DNA of 43,870 bases from a bacterium (GCA_022839105.1 JALHDH010000010.1:1-43870), one strand, 5' to 3'. Counted from the stretch's first letter, positions 16,045 to 24,551 are shown. A program made the numbers and translations. Notes: a model not told the origin generated them from the sequence alone.

Positions 16045-17045
16045 CGCGCGGGGTCTTCGGGGGGCACGGTTCGGAGGAGTTCCTCGAGGAGCTGGTCGGG
16101 TTCGAGCCCTTCGGCCTCCCCCTCGAAGCTGCGGATCAGGCGATGGCGCAGGCATGGCCGCAGGACCGCCTGGATGTCCTCGAGGGCCACGTTGTACCTC
16201 CCCGAGACCATGGCCCGCACCCTGGCCGCCCGGATCAGGGCCTGCCCGCCTCGGGGGCTGGATCCATAGCGGATATAGCGGCGGATCGGCTCGGGAGCCT
16301 CGGGCCGATCGGGGTGGGTGGCCAGGACCAGGCGGGCGGCGTAACCCAGCACGGCCGATCCCGCCACGACCTCTCGGGCCAGGCGACCCATCTCCAGCAG
16401 CGTCCCGGCGTCGCAGACGGCTTCGACCCGGGGCACCTGATTGCCGGTGGTCTGATCCAGGATCCCCACCAGATCCTCGGGCTCGGGGAAGCCGACCTGA
16501 AGCTTGAACAGGAATCGGTCCACCTGGGCCTCGGGCAGGGGATAGGTGCCCTCCATCTCGATGGGATTCTGGGTGGCCATCACCAGGAAGGGGCGAGGCA
16601 GTTCGCGCCTCTCGCCGGCGATGGTCACGCTTCCCTCCTGCATGGCTTCCAGCAGGGCGGACTGGGTCTTGGGGGTGGCCCGGTTGATCTCGTCGGCCAG
16701 GACCAGGTTTGCGAAGACCGGTCCCGGGCTGAAGCGGAAGGTCCGCCTCCCCTCGGGGGTCTCCTCGACCAGCGTGGTCCCGCTGATGTCGGCGGGCATC
16801 AGGTCGGGGGTGAACTGGATCCTGGAGAACGAGAGATCCAGGGCCTGGGCGAGGGTCCGCACCAGCAGGGTCTTGCCCAGGCCGGGAAGGCCCTCCAGCA
16901 GGACGTGGCCTTCGGCAACCAGGGCCAGCAGCACGTGCTCCACCAGGTCGGACTGGCCGACCACGACCCGGGTCAGTTCCCGGCGCAGTCGGCCGAAGGT
17001 CTCCTCGAAGTGCCGGACGCGGTCGGTCAGGGGGGGCTGGCTCAA
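16041..17045 (-). CDS. MoxR-family AAA+ ATPase
   Basis: AAA+ chaperone-like ATPase of 334 residues with Walker A GLPGLGKT, Walker B LVLADEINRA, sensor 1 in MATQNPIEMEGTYPLPEAQ and the arginine-finger region DRFLFKL, then the small lid domain (about 210-320). MoxR proteins work with VWA-domain proteins to insert metals or remodel enzymes and complexes. Four VWA-type domains are encoded just downstream. The start is TTG at 17045, in a TTGA overlap with the DUF4175-like stop; no better start is found before the conserved VVVGQ segment. Confidence 0.95.
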   Translation of the reverse strand: MSQPPLTDRVRHFEETFGRLRRELTRVVVGQSDLVEHVLLALVAEGHVLLEGLPGLGKTLLVRTLAQALDLSFSRIQFTPDLMPADISGTTLVEETPEGRRTFRFSPGPVFANLVLADEINRATPKTQSALLEAMQEGSVTIAGERRELPRPFLVMATQNPIEMEGTYPLPEAQVDRFLFKLQVGFPEPEDLVGILDQTTGNQVPRVEAVCDAGTLLEMGRLAREVVAGSAVLGYAARLVLATHPDRPEAPEPIRRYIRYGSSPRGGQALIRAARVRAMVSGRYNVALEDIQAVLRPCLRHRLIRSFEGEAEGLEPDQLLEELLRTVPPEDPAR

Positions 17046-18502
17046 AGGCGGGGATCAATCCCTTCGAAGTAGTCGCGCACCAGGTCCCTTCGGGTGGAGG
17101 GGATCTCTTCGCGGGCCACGGCGGCCTCGGCCGACTCCCGGGCCTGGTGGAAGCCTTCCTGAGGTTGGACCCGGGCCGGGTCGCCGACGCGGGGGCGCCC
17201 CAGGGCCTGTCCCGAGTCCCTCAGGGTCGGACCCTCTCCAAGCCGGCCCGGAACCCGGGCGTCGGCGCTGGGCAGATGGTCCCGTCGGGGGGGGTGCAGT
17301 CGCCGGTATTCCTCCGTCCAGTCCGCGGTCCTCTGGGACTGGCGCTCCAGAACGAAGTCCCTGGACCTCGTTTCGGCGGATTCCTGGTGCTCAAGGGTGG
17401 TTCCGCGGCCGAAATCCGCCTCTCCGGTCCCCTGACCGGGCTGAACCTGCTGGCCCGGGTTGGCCAGAGCCTGCCGCCCTTCCCCGGGAGGGGTCGGCCC
17501 CTCCCCGGCAGAGGCCTCCCGGCCCTCGCCGGGCCCTTCTCCTTGCCCCTGGGCCAGGGCCCGGGCAGCCCCTTCGGGGTCTCCCTTCCGCAGGGATTCC
17601 AGGGCCCGGGCCGCGACGCCGCCCACTTCCTCGGAGGATTCCGGGGCGTCGGCCAGCCGTTCCAGCAGGCTTCGGGCCCCCTCCGAGGCAGGGTCCTCGG
17701 CCAGCGCTCGGGCCGCCTCGCGAAGCTGTCGGGCCGAGCGGATCTGACCCTGACGGTCGGCCGCGGCATCCTGGGCGGCTCCGGGGTCTGAGGCCAGTTC
17801 CGGGCTGCCCTGCAACTCCTCGGACAGGGCGGTCATGCGCTCCAGCACCTCCCGAGCGTCGACCCCGGGGCTCTCCAACGAGCGCTCCAGGGCCTCGAGT
17901 CGGGCCTGGAACTCCAGCAGTCGGGCCGATTGGAGGTGGAGGGAGCGGTCGTGGAGGAGGTGACGAAGCTCCTGGGCCTGCCTGCGGGCCGCGGTGAGGG
18001 CCTCGGCGTCCGGACGCTGCCAGGAGAGCCGCCCGGGCGGCAGGCCGGCCAGGGTGATCGCCAGGACGGCCAGAAGAAGGCCGGTGCGAAGCCCGCCTGG
18101 CCAGCGTTGGGGAAAGGCGGCGCGGGGGCGGACCAGCCGGGCCTGGGAGGCGGCGTCCTGCAGCAGGACCTGGGCCATCAGGCTCCGGGGGCGCTCGGAA
18201 AGCAACCACTCCACCGCCGTTCCCAGCCTCTCCTGCAAACCCAGGTTCCGGTCAGCCTGGTAGGCGGCCCGGACCAGCCGCAGAGGCTGCAGGAACTCCT
18301 TGAGGGCCGCCCCGGCGGGGAGCAGGGCCAGGGGAGCCAGCCCCTGCCAGGCGGGCTGGCCCGACAGGCTCAGGAGCAGGACCAGGAACAAAGCCAGGGC
18401 GGCCCCGGGGCAGAGGGCACCCCCCGCCGCGCCCAGGGCCCGGACCTGCCGATCCCGGGCTGCGAGCTGTCGGGCCTTCTCCAGGAGCTCCATCTCGTCC
18501 AT
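17042..18502 (-). CDS. DUF4175-like membrane coiled-coil protein
   Basis: Protein of 486 residues and first gene of the MoxR operon. Two close membrane helices (about 24-45 and 50-65) are followed by the motif YQADRNLGLQERLGTAVEW, seen in DUF4175-like proteins next to MoxR genes. A third hydrophobic segment lies near residue 140. A long helical, Ala/Glu/Leu-rich coiled-coil part (about 165-330) follows, then a Gly/Gln-rich low-complexity stretch and a charged C-terminus. The ATG at 18502 is assigned; another ATG three codons later is equally possible, and no strong ribosome site is seen. The gene is divergent from the lipoprotein gene, with 96 bases between them that should contain both promoters. 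Confidence 0.82.
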   Translation of the reverse strand: MDEMELLEKARQLAARDRQVRALGAAGGALCPGAALALFLVLLLSLSGQPAWQGLAPLALLPAGAALKEFLQPLRLVRAAYQADRNLGLQERLGTAVEWLLSERPRSLMAQVLLQDAASQARLVRPRAAFPQRWPGGLRTGLLLAVLAITLAGLPPGRLSWQRPDAEALTAARRQAQELRHLLHDRSLHLQSARLLEFQARLEALERSLESPGVDAREVLERMTALSEELQGSPELASDPGAAQDAAADRQGQIRSARQLREAARALAEDPASEGARSLLERLADAPESSEEVGGVAARALESLRKGDPEGAARALAQGQGEGPGEGREASAGEGPTPPGEGRQALANPGQQVQPGQGTGEADFGRGTTLEHQESAETRSRDFVLERQSQRTADWTEEYRRLHPPRRDHLPSADARVPGRLGEGPTLRDSGQALGRPRVGDPARVQPQEGFHQARESAEAAVAREEIPSTRRDLVRDYFEGIDPRL

Positions 18503-18598
18503 GTCGGCGGGATTCCACGCGTCGCGGGGCGGCCCTGCGGAGGGGGGGCGGGAGGGGCCGGAGAACAGATCCTCAACATGGAGTTCCGGGGGTTTCAC

Positions 18599-19270
18599 AT
18601 GTCTGATCGTCGCTTCCTGATGTGGTTTCTTGCCTGTCTCTTGCTCCTCTTGCCGGCCTGTTCGGCACCTCCCTCGGATCCTGGGGCCCCTCCGGAGTCC
18701 CCGGCCTCCGGCTCCGAGGCCGGATCCCTGGACCTCGAGGCCCCTCCCGCCAGCGCCCGGTTGGAGTTCCGGATGCCCGTCGAGGTCGTCCAGGCCAGCC
18801 TGGAGGTCGACCAGGCAGGCCAGAAATGGCGGCTGGTGGATGGTGGGAATCGACCCCTGGCGGAGATCCGGGTCCAGTCGGATCGGGTCAAGGTCCGGGA
18901 TGCCCAGGACCGGGAACTCTTCAAGGTCAAGAGCAAGCCCAATGGTTGGGAACTCGAGGATGCCACGGGCAATCGCCTGCTGCGGGCGCGTCCCCGACAA
19001 GGGGGCTGGCAGATCGAGGACGGCTCGGAGGCCCCATTCGCCCGGATCGTCGAGAGGGACGGCGGGCTGATCCTGGAGGATGCCCGGGGTCAGGAGCTGA
19101 CCCGGGCCGAAAGCCGCTCTGGCCAGGTCCTCTTCCGCGATCCCTCGGGTGGAGAACAGGCGGTCCTGCAGGGGCTTTCCGACCCCAGGGCAGCCATCTG
19201 GTGGAGGCTCCCCGAAACCGATCCCCTGGCTCAGGCGGCCCTGGTGGTCTTCACACTGGAGGTCCGATGA
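18599..19270 (+). CDS. Lipoprotein with exact 20-residue tandem repeats
   Basis: Secreted lipoprotein of 223 residues and unknown family. The N-terminus has a basic start (MSDRR), a hydrophobic core and a lipobox LPAC with Cys21 as the expected lipidated residue. A Pro/Ser/Ala linker follows (22-55). From residue 77 the protein consists of six units of exactly 20 residues: Asp recurs at 81, 101, 121, 141, 161 and 181, Trp at 77, 117 and 137 (Val/Leu in the other units), and Gly near the end of most units. This suggests a beta-hairpin or beta-solenoid array. The ATG at 18599 is preferred over the in-frame ATG at 18578 because GGGGG lies six bases upstream and the signal peptide is then of normal length. 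The gene is divergent from the MoxR operon and coupled by ATGA to the next gene. Confidence 0.88.
   Translation: MSDRRFLMWFLACLLLLLPACSAPPSDPGAPPESPASGSEAGSLDLEAPPASARLEFRMPVEVVQASLEVDQAGQKWRLVDGGNRPLAEIRVQSDRVKVRDAQDRELFKVKSKPNGWELEDATGNRLLRARPRQGGWQIEDGSEAPFARIVERDGGLILEDARGQELTRAESRSGQVLFRDPSGGEQAVLQGLSDPRAAIWWRLPETDPLAQAALVVFTLEVR
18827..19186 (+). repeat. Six degenerate 60-base coding repeats (20-residue units)
   Basis: The lipoprotein gene holds six head-to-tail units of 60 bases covering residues 77-196. The protein pattern is roughly W-x-[LIV]-x-D-[AGP]-x-x-x-x-[LFP]-x(9), with the last positions rich in Gly. The DNA is much more diverged than the protein pattern, so this is an old protein repeat and not a recent DNA expansion. 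Confidence 0.85.
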
Positions 19271-19668
19271 CGGTTCCAGTTCAATCGATCCAGGATCGCT
19301 GCCGCGAGACGGCAGGCTTCCTCTTCTCACATCCCTGCAAGAATCCGGCGCTCGGACGCTGCGACCAGTGTGGCAAGCCGATCTGCGCCGAGCACTCTCG
19401 TTCGGCTTCGCTCGGGGCGCCTTCCGGCGAGCCGGCGCCCGGCAACTGGCCTGCCCCCGGGGGGACGGTCTGCATCGGCTGTGCTCGCCGCCAGGTCTCC
19501 TCCTCCCAGGGGGAGGCACGGCAGGCCTTCAGGGAGGATCCCCTGTTCTGCGCCTGGGTCCTGGGAGGAAGCTCGTGGAGCTACACCGACGAGGACCATG
19601 CGGCCTTCCAGACCGAAAGCCTTCCGGCGGGGGACGAGGCCTGGGAGCACGACTGGGACGCCTCCTGA
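19267..19668 (+). CDS. Small Cys-rich putative zinc-binding protein
   Basis: Cytoplasmic protein of 133 residues. Residues 23-46 contain HPCKNPALGRCDQCGKPICAEH, a B-box-like zinc ribbon pattern with four Cys and two His, and a further CIGC pair lies near residue 70. The C-terminal half is acidic and includes an aromatic segment (FCAWVLGGSSWSYTDEDHAAF). Such zinc ribbons also occur at the N-terminus of some rhomboid or membrane proteins, but here the domain is free-standing. The ATG at 19267 overlaps the lipoprotein stop, so the two are translationally coupled. Function unknown. Confidence 0.82.
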   Translation: MTVPVQSIQDRCRETAGFLFSHPCKNPALGRCDQCGKPICAEHSRSASLGAPSGEPAPGNWPAPGGTVCIGCARRQVSSSQGEARQAFREDPLFCAWVLGGSSWSYTDEDHAAFQTESLPAGDEAWEHDWDAS

Positions 19669-19708
19669 GGGGTCGGACCTCGGTCGGTTCCAGGAGTCGT
19701 CCGGGTCC

Positions 19709-20452
19709 TCAGGCCCGTCTCCAGACCCGGCCCAGCCTCATGCCCAGGGAATGCCTGAGGGCCAGCAGATACCAGCGCAGGTAGAGCGGTAGCCACTTGA
19801 GCAGGCGGAAGCGGCTCTGCCCCTGGATCCGGTCGGTCCAGGTGGTGGGGACCTCGTCGATGGGAAGTCCCTGGATCCAGGCCTTGACGGTCAACTCGAG
19901 GGCCAGTTCGAAGCCCTGCTGGCTCTCGATTCGGACCGAGGCCAGGAAGGATCTGGAATAGGCCCGGAAGTTGTTGGTGCAGTCGTGGGTCTGGATCCCC
20001 GTCAGCCAGCGAAGCGAGAGGCCGGCCAACCGGGACATGGTCCGCTTGAGGAGCGGCCCCCCCTCCTGAAGTCCCCCCGGCATGTAGCGACTCCCGCTGA
20101 CCACCGCGGCTCCCTGACGGACTCGAGCCGCCATGGCGGGGATGACCTCCGGAGGATCCGAGAGGTCGGCCATGGTGGTCACCACGACGTCTCCTCGGGC
20201 CGCCTGGAAACCCGCACGCATGGCGGGGGCGGCCCCCCGACCCAGATCGTTGAGCACCGTGCGGATCGTGGCAGGACGATCCTCCATCCCGGCCAGGGCC
20301 TCCAGGGTGTCGTCGCCTTCAAAGTCGTAGCAGATCAGGATCTCGTGGGGGTGCTCCCGCAGGGCCTCGTGGACCCGGCGCACGCAGGTCCGGATGTTCG
20401 GCCCCTCGTTGTAGACCGGAATCACGACCGAGGTCAGCGATTCATGCCCCAT
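19709..20452 (-). CDS. Family 2 glycosyltransferase (polyprenyl-phosphate sugar type)
   Basis: GT-A fold glycosyltransferase of 247 residues. It begins VVIPVYNEGPNIRTCVRR and carries the metal/nucleotide motif MADLSDPPE, as in dolichol-phosphate mannosyltransferase-like enzymes. The acceptor segment QQGFELALELTVKA and the motif EVPTTWTDRIQGQSRFRL are also typical. It has no C-terminal membrane domain; an amphipathic basic C-terminus follows instead. The ATG at 20452 shares one base with the epimerase stop (TGATG). The open frame extends further upstream only as shadow. With the epimerase and dehydrogenase it forms a surface-sugar operon. Confidence 0.92.
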   Translation of the reverse strand: MGHESLTSVVIPVYNEGPNIRTCVRRVHEALREHPHEILICYDFEGDDTLEALAGMEDRPATIRTVLNDLGRGAAPAMRAGFQAARGDVVVTTMADLSDPPEVIPAMAARVRQGAAVVSGSRYMPGGLQEGGPLLKRTMSRLAGLSLRWLTGIQTHDCTNNFRAYSRSFLASVRIESQQGFELALELTVKAWIQGLPIDEVPTTWTDRIQGQSRFRLLKWLPLYLRWYLLALRHSLGMRLGRVWRRA

Positions 20453-21474
20453 CAGATCCTGCCCGCCGCCAGCTCGGTCCGGATCCAGGGGATGACCTCG
20501 TCGAGGATCTCCTCCAGGGGGGTCCGAGCCTCGAAGCCCAGGACCTTGAGGGCCTTGGAAGTGTCGGGGATCCTCTTCTGGACATCGTAGGGGTAGGGGG
20601 CGTCCGAGACATGGCGGAAGGCGCGTCCCTCGCCGTGGATCTTGCGCCAGATGACCTCGGCCAGTTCCAGGACCGAGGTGGCCTGGGGGGTCGAGAGGTT
20701 GAAGTCCTGGTTGGTGGCGTCGGGATGGAAGAGGGCCTGGGCGATGCCGCGGGCCAGGTCGCCTCCATAGGTGTAGCAGCGGACCTGGGAACCATCGCCC
20801 AGGAGGTGCAGGGGATCCTGCCCCTTGAGGACCTTCTGGACCAGGTCGGGCACCACGTGGCTCATGGCCAGCTTGATGTTGCCGCTGAGGACCTCTTGAT
20901 CGGAAAGGGCCCGGCGCTCGCCGATCCCCACGCAGTTGAAGGGGCGCAGGATCGTGAAGGGAAGGCGGTACTGCTCCCAGGCCCCACGGGCGAAGTACTC
21001 GCAGGCCAGTTTCTGGAATCCGTAGGTGCTGGTCGGAGGGGGGCATTCGGCCAGGTGGGATTCCGGGGTGGGCCACAAGGTTGCGTTCTCGAAGACCATG
21101 CTGGAGCTCAGCACGGTGATCTTCTGCAGGCGGTGCTTCTGGAAGGCTTCCAGGGCCGCGTCGAAGCTGGAGGCCATGATCCGCTCGTTCTCGGCCAGCA
21201 GATCGTAGGCGTAGGCGTGGAAGTAGGAGATGCCCCCGATCCGGGCCGCGCCGGCTACGAAGTGGTCGCAGTCGGCCAGCAGGCGCCGCATGAGGTCGGT
21301 GTCCCGGGCGTCCCCTTCCACGAAGGTGTAGCGCTCATGCTCCTGGTAGCTCTTCTCGATCCGGCCGTACTTCGAGAAGTTGTCCAGCCCGACGACTTCG
21401 TGGCCCTGGTCGAGCAGTTCCGCGACCAGGTAGCCGGCGATGAACCCGGCTGAACCGGTGACGAAGATCTTCAC
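20452..21474 (-). CDS. NAD-dependent nucleotide-sugar epimerase/dehydratase
   Basis: Extended short-chain dehydrogenase of 340 residues. The NAD-binding motif is GSAGFIAGYL at residues 7-16 and the acidic LDNFSKYG segment follows. The catalytic Ser is in SSSMVFEN, and the catalytic Tyr-Lys pair is in STYGFQKLACEY. The C-terminal substrate domain has RPFNCVGIGE and GDGSQVRCYTYGGDLARG, which resemble GDP- or UDP-sugar 4-epimerases and 4,6-dehydratases. The exact sugar is not determinable. It is coupled to the dehydrogenase upstream (ATGA) and to the glycosyltransferase downstream. Confidence 0.92.
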   Translation of the reverse strand: MKIFVTGSAGFIAGYLVAELLDQGHEVVGLDNFSKYGRIEKSYQEHERYTFVEGDARDTDLMRRLLADCDHFVAGAARIGGISYFHAYAYDLLAENERIMASSFDAALEAFQKHRLQKITVLSSSMVFENATLWPTPESHLAECPPPTSTYGFQKLACEYFARGAWEQYRLPFTILRPFNCVGIGERRALSDQEVLSGNIKLAMSHVVPDLVQKVLKGQDPLHLLGDGSQVRCYTYGGDLARGIAQALFHPDATNQDFNLSTPQATSVLELAEVIWRKIHGEGRAFRHVSDAPYPYDVQKRIPDTSKALKVLGFEARTPLEEILDEVIPWIRTELAAGRI

Positions 21475-22721
21475 TTCAATTCGTCCTTCCCGTCGGTCGT
21501 CGCGGACGACCGGATTTCTTCAGTCTGTCCAAGGCAGTTCCAGACATCCACCACCACCGTCCCGGGCCGGGGGCGAAGACCCCGATACTCCCGGTGGGGA
21601 GTTCCGACGAAGAGGACCTGGCACTCTTCGAGGACCTGCTCGAGGGAGACGGTCCGGCCATCCTGGATGTAGGGGTCCGTGCAGAGCACCTTCGCGGCGC
21701 GCAGGGTCAGAAGCTTGCGCATCTTGTAGCTCAGCGAGTCCCGGGGGTCGTCCGAGTCGGCTTTGAAGGCCATCCCCAGGATCCCCACGGTCTTGTCCGT
21801 CAGATCGGTCTGGCGGGCCGCCTGTTCGATCAGGAAGGCAGGCAGACCTTCGTTGATCAGCATCGCGCCATGACCCAGGGCGAACGAGTTCTGGCTGAAG
21901 GCCGCCAGTTGCATGGTGTCCTTCACCAGGCACGGACCGGCCGCCAGGCCAGGCCCCGGCATCCCCGACATGCGGGGGTAGCGGTGGCGGCAGGCGTGCA
22001 GGATCCGCTGGAAGTCCAGGTCGTTCCGGGCGGCGATCATGTAGAACTGGTTGACCGCCGCGAACTGAAGGTAGCGCCAGGCGTTGGTCATGAGCTTGGC
22101 CAGCTCGGCCTCCATGGGGGGAAGCTCCAGGATCTCTGCCGAGAAGGTCTCGAAGAGCCGGCGGACCCGCGAGAGGGTTCGCGCGTCGAAGGCGCTGATG
22201 ATCTGGGGCAGCTCCCGGAATTCCCGAAGGCTGAAGCCCTGGGCCACGCGTTCGGGGCAGAAGGCAACCTCGATCTGGAGCCCCCGCTCGGCCAGGAAGC
22301 GTCGGATATGGGCCGAGATCCCCGGGAAGACCGTGCTGCGCAGGATCAGGATCTGCCCGTCCACCAGGTGGGGGAGGCATCCTTCCAAGGCGCGGTGGAT
22401 CGCGTTGAAGGTCGGATTGAGGTGCTCGTCCACCGGGGTCCCCACCACCAGGACCAGGAATTCGCAGCCCCGGAGGCCTTCAGGTGAGCTCGAGGCCTGC
22501 AGCAACCCGCTGTCCAGGGCCCGGCTCAGCGCCTCCTGGCCGCCCTCCTCCAGGAAGGGCATCTCACCGGAGAGGATCCGCTCGACCTTGGGGGCGTCGA
22601 TGTCGTAGATGAGTGTGGGATGGCCCTCGTTGGCGAAGGTCAGGGCCAGGGGCAGGCCAACGTGCCCGGCCCCGCCGATGACCCCGATCGGCGGACGGGT
22701 TGCAGAGTCGTTCGAGGACAT
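21471..22721 (-). CDS. UDP/GDP-sugar dehydrogenase family protein
   Basis: Protein of 416 residues with three domains in the order of UDP-glucose, UDP-ManNAc or GDP-mannose dehydrogenases. The N-terminal NAD fold has GVIGGAGHVGLPLA and VVGTPVDE. The central dimer domain has the catalytic Lys/Asn segment AKLMTNAWRYL and the nucleophile Cys in AAGPCLVKDT (usual GGxCxxKD). The C-terminal UDP-binding fold has VGILGMAFKADSDDPRDS. This enzyme oxidises a nucleotide sugar at C6, giving a uronic acid for a surface polysaccharide. It is the first gene of the sugar unit, 114 bases after the kinase gene. Confidence 0.92.
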   Translation of the reverse strand: MSSNDSATRPPIGVIGGAGHVGLPLALTFANEGHPTLIYDIDAPKVERILSGEMPFLEEGGQEALSRALDSGLLQASSSPEGLRGCEFLVLVVGTPVDEHLNPTFNAIHRALEGCLPHLVDGQILILRSTVFPGISAHIRRFLAERGLQIEVAFCPERVAQGFSLREFRELPQIISAFDARTLSRVRRLFETFSAEILELPPMEAELAKLMTNAWRYLQFAAVNQFYMIAARNDLDFQRILHACRHRYPRMSGMPGPGLAAGPCLVKDTMQLAAFSQNSFALGHGAMLINEGLPAFLIEQAARQTDLTDKTVGILGMAFKADSDDPRDSLSYKMRKLLTLRAAKVLCTDPYIQDGRTVSLEQVLEECQVLFVGTPHREYRGLRPRPGTVVVDVWNCLGQTEEIRSSATTDGKDELK

Positions 22722-22835
22722 TCGCGGTGGTTCTCAGGACCCGGTCGGTCTCCTCCCGATCTGCCACCTTCCCACCGAGGTTTTCCAGGCCCCGGTGTGG
22801 CCGAGCCGGGCCATGGGCTCCGTGGGGCCGGCCTC

Positions 22836-24491
22836 CTAGTAGTTGAACCCGCTCCCGCCGATGAACTCGCGCAGGACCGAGTTGGACGGAACGTGGTCGG
22901 GGAAGATCGGCACGAAGAGATCCAGGAAGCGGAGCAGGGGATAGGCCTCGATCCGGGCTGGGTTCTCGCGGGGAACCTCCAGCAGGTAGCGCCAGGCGAA
23001 GGTCTTGAGCACGGCCGCCTCGTACACCAGGGCGGAGTTGAACATCACGTCGCATTCCTCCTGGAAGGGGAAGATATAGCGCTGTTCCCCGCGCCGCACC
23101 CGGGGCCACATCTCGATGGAGCCCGCGGCCGGGGTTCCGCGGTAGCGGCGATCCCGCACGATGCGTCGCAGGAGCCGGCCATCCGAGGTGGGGATGCGGT
23201 TGTGCTCGTCGATGACCAGTTGGGTCAGCGCACTGACGAAGATGCGGTACTTGGCCTCGGGCGCGATCAGCTCGGTCAGCGCCGGGTTCAGGCCGTGAAT
23301 CCCTTCGATCAGGAGGATCTGGTTGGGCTTCAGGCGCAGCGGCTTCCAGCGCGATTCGGGGACGCGCTGGCCGGCCTCGAAGTCGAAGCGGGGGACCATC
23401 ACCTCCCGGCCTTCCACCAGGGCCTCCAGGTGCTGGGAGAGCAGGGGCACGTCCAGGGCTTCGACAGCCTCGAAGTCGTAGTTGCCGTCCTTGTCGCGGG
23501 GGGTCTGGGAGCGGTCGCGGTAATAGTCGTCCATGCCGACGATCAGCGGCTGGATTCCGGTCACCTGCAGTTGCACCGAAAGGCGCCGTACGAAGGTGGT
23601 CTTGCCCGACGAGGAGGGGCCGGCCACGCAGACCAGCCGGATGCGATCCCGCTGTTCGCAGATGGCGTCGGCGATCTGGACGATCTTCTTCTCGTGGAGG
23701 GCCTCCTGGACCCGGATCACCTCCTCGATGCGGTCCTGGAGGATGGCCTCATTCAGGTCGCCCACGGTGGCGACCCCGATCATCTGGTTCCACTCGCGAC
23801 TCTCCCGGTAGGCGGCCACCAGCCTGCGGCTGCGCGTGGGGTCGGGTCGCGGAGCATCCCGCGAGAACTGCAGGATCATCCCGCGGGGGAAGGGGACGAC
23901 ATGGACGCCCCGGGCGTAGGAGGTGGAGGGGGCGAACGGCCCGTGCTGGATGGCCAGGAAACCTTTCAGCTCCACCACGGGAACATGGGGGAAGGGCCAG
24001 GCATCCAGCAGGCGGATCATCGAACCACTGGGATCCGCCAGCAGCAGGCAGGCTTCCTCGACGGTCGCCTCGCGTCGATTCAGCCTGAGATCCTCCTCGA
24101 CCATCTCCTGGAGCAGCTCATCGGTCCTGGATACGATTTCGTCGAGGTTGGGTTCCGGGCCGCGACATTCCAGCAACTCGTAGTAGTAGCCCTGGTGCAG
24201 GGATTGCCCGATGCGGAAGTGCAGGTTCGGGAAGTTCTGGGCCAGGATCGCCTCCAGCATGTGGGTGGCCGTCCGGCGGATGATTTCCCTTCCTGCGCGT
24301 TGGCGTCGGCGGACTGGCGAGACCGTCACGGGAACGGTCAGGGGGGTGTCCAGGCTGACGACGTCGTGGTTGAGCAAGGCTCCGACGATGTCCGGATCCT
24401 GGCCTTGCCCCAGGACCTCGAGCACCGGGGTTCCGGGACGGACCGTTCGCGAGTCTTTCCCGACGAAAACCTCGATGGTCGGGTCTTGCAT
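22836..24491 (-). CDS. Nucleoside (uridine-type) kinase with TGS and ThrRS-like second domain
   Basis: Three-part protein of 551 residues. An N-terminal TGS-like domain (about 1-60) is followed by a domain like the editing-associated second domain of threonyl-tRNA synthetase (about 65-250, with RIGQSLHQGYYYEL). The C-terminal P-loop kinase of the phosphoribulokinase/uridine kinase type (about 285-480) has Walker A GPSSSGKTT and the motif VGMDDYYRDR. Proteins of this layout occur in Thermotogae, spirochaetes, clostridia and others, and are annotated as nucleoside kinases; the role of the tRNA synthetase-like part is unresolved. The catalytic motifs look intact. Confidence 0.9.
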   Translation of the reverse strand: MQDPTIEVFVGKDSRTVRPGTPVLEVLGQGQDPDIVGALLNHDVVSLDTPLTVPVTVSPVRRRQRAGREIIRRTATHMLEAILAQNFPNLHFRIGQSLHQGYYYELLECRGPEPNLDEIVSRTDELLQEMVEEDLRLNRREATVEEACLLLADPSGSMIRLLDAWPFPHVPVVELKGFLAIQHGPFAPSTSYARGVHVVPFPRGMILQFSRDAPRPDPTRSRRLVAAYRESREWNQMIGVATVGDLNEAILQDRIEEVIRVQEALHEKKIVQIADAICEQRDRIRLVCVAGPSSSGKTTFVRRLSVQLQVTGIQPLIVGMDDYYRDRSQTPRDKDGNYDFEAVEALDVPLLSQHLEALVEGREVMVPRFDFEAGQRVPESRWKPLRLKPNQILLIEGIHGLNPALTELIAPEAKYRIFVSALTQLVIDEHNRIPTSDGRLLRRIVRDRRYRGTPAAGSIEMWPRVRRGEQRYIFPFQEECDVMFNSALVYEAAVLKTFAWRYLLEVPRENPARIEAYPLLRFLDLFVPIFPDHVPSNSVLREFIGGSGFNY

Positions 24492-24551
24492 GGGACTTCT
24501 TCCTCCAGCGGGACTTGATCCCCCTCCGGCCTGCCAGGACGCCAGGGCCCC

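Noticed and set aside
18503..19519. Upstream extension of the DUF4175-like frame on the minus strand
   Set aside because: It runs antisense through the lipoprotein and zinc-protein genes, which carry a signal peptide, lipobox and Cys pairs.
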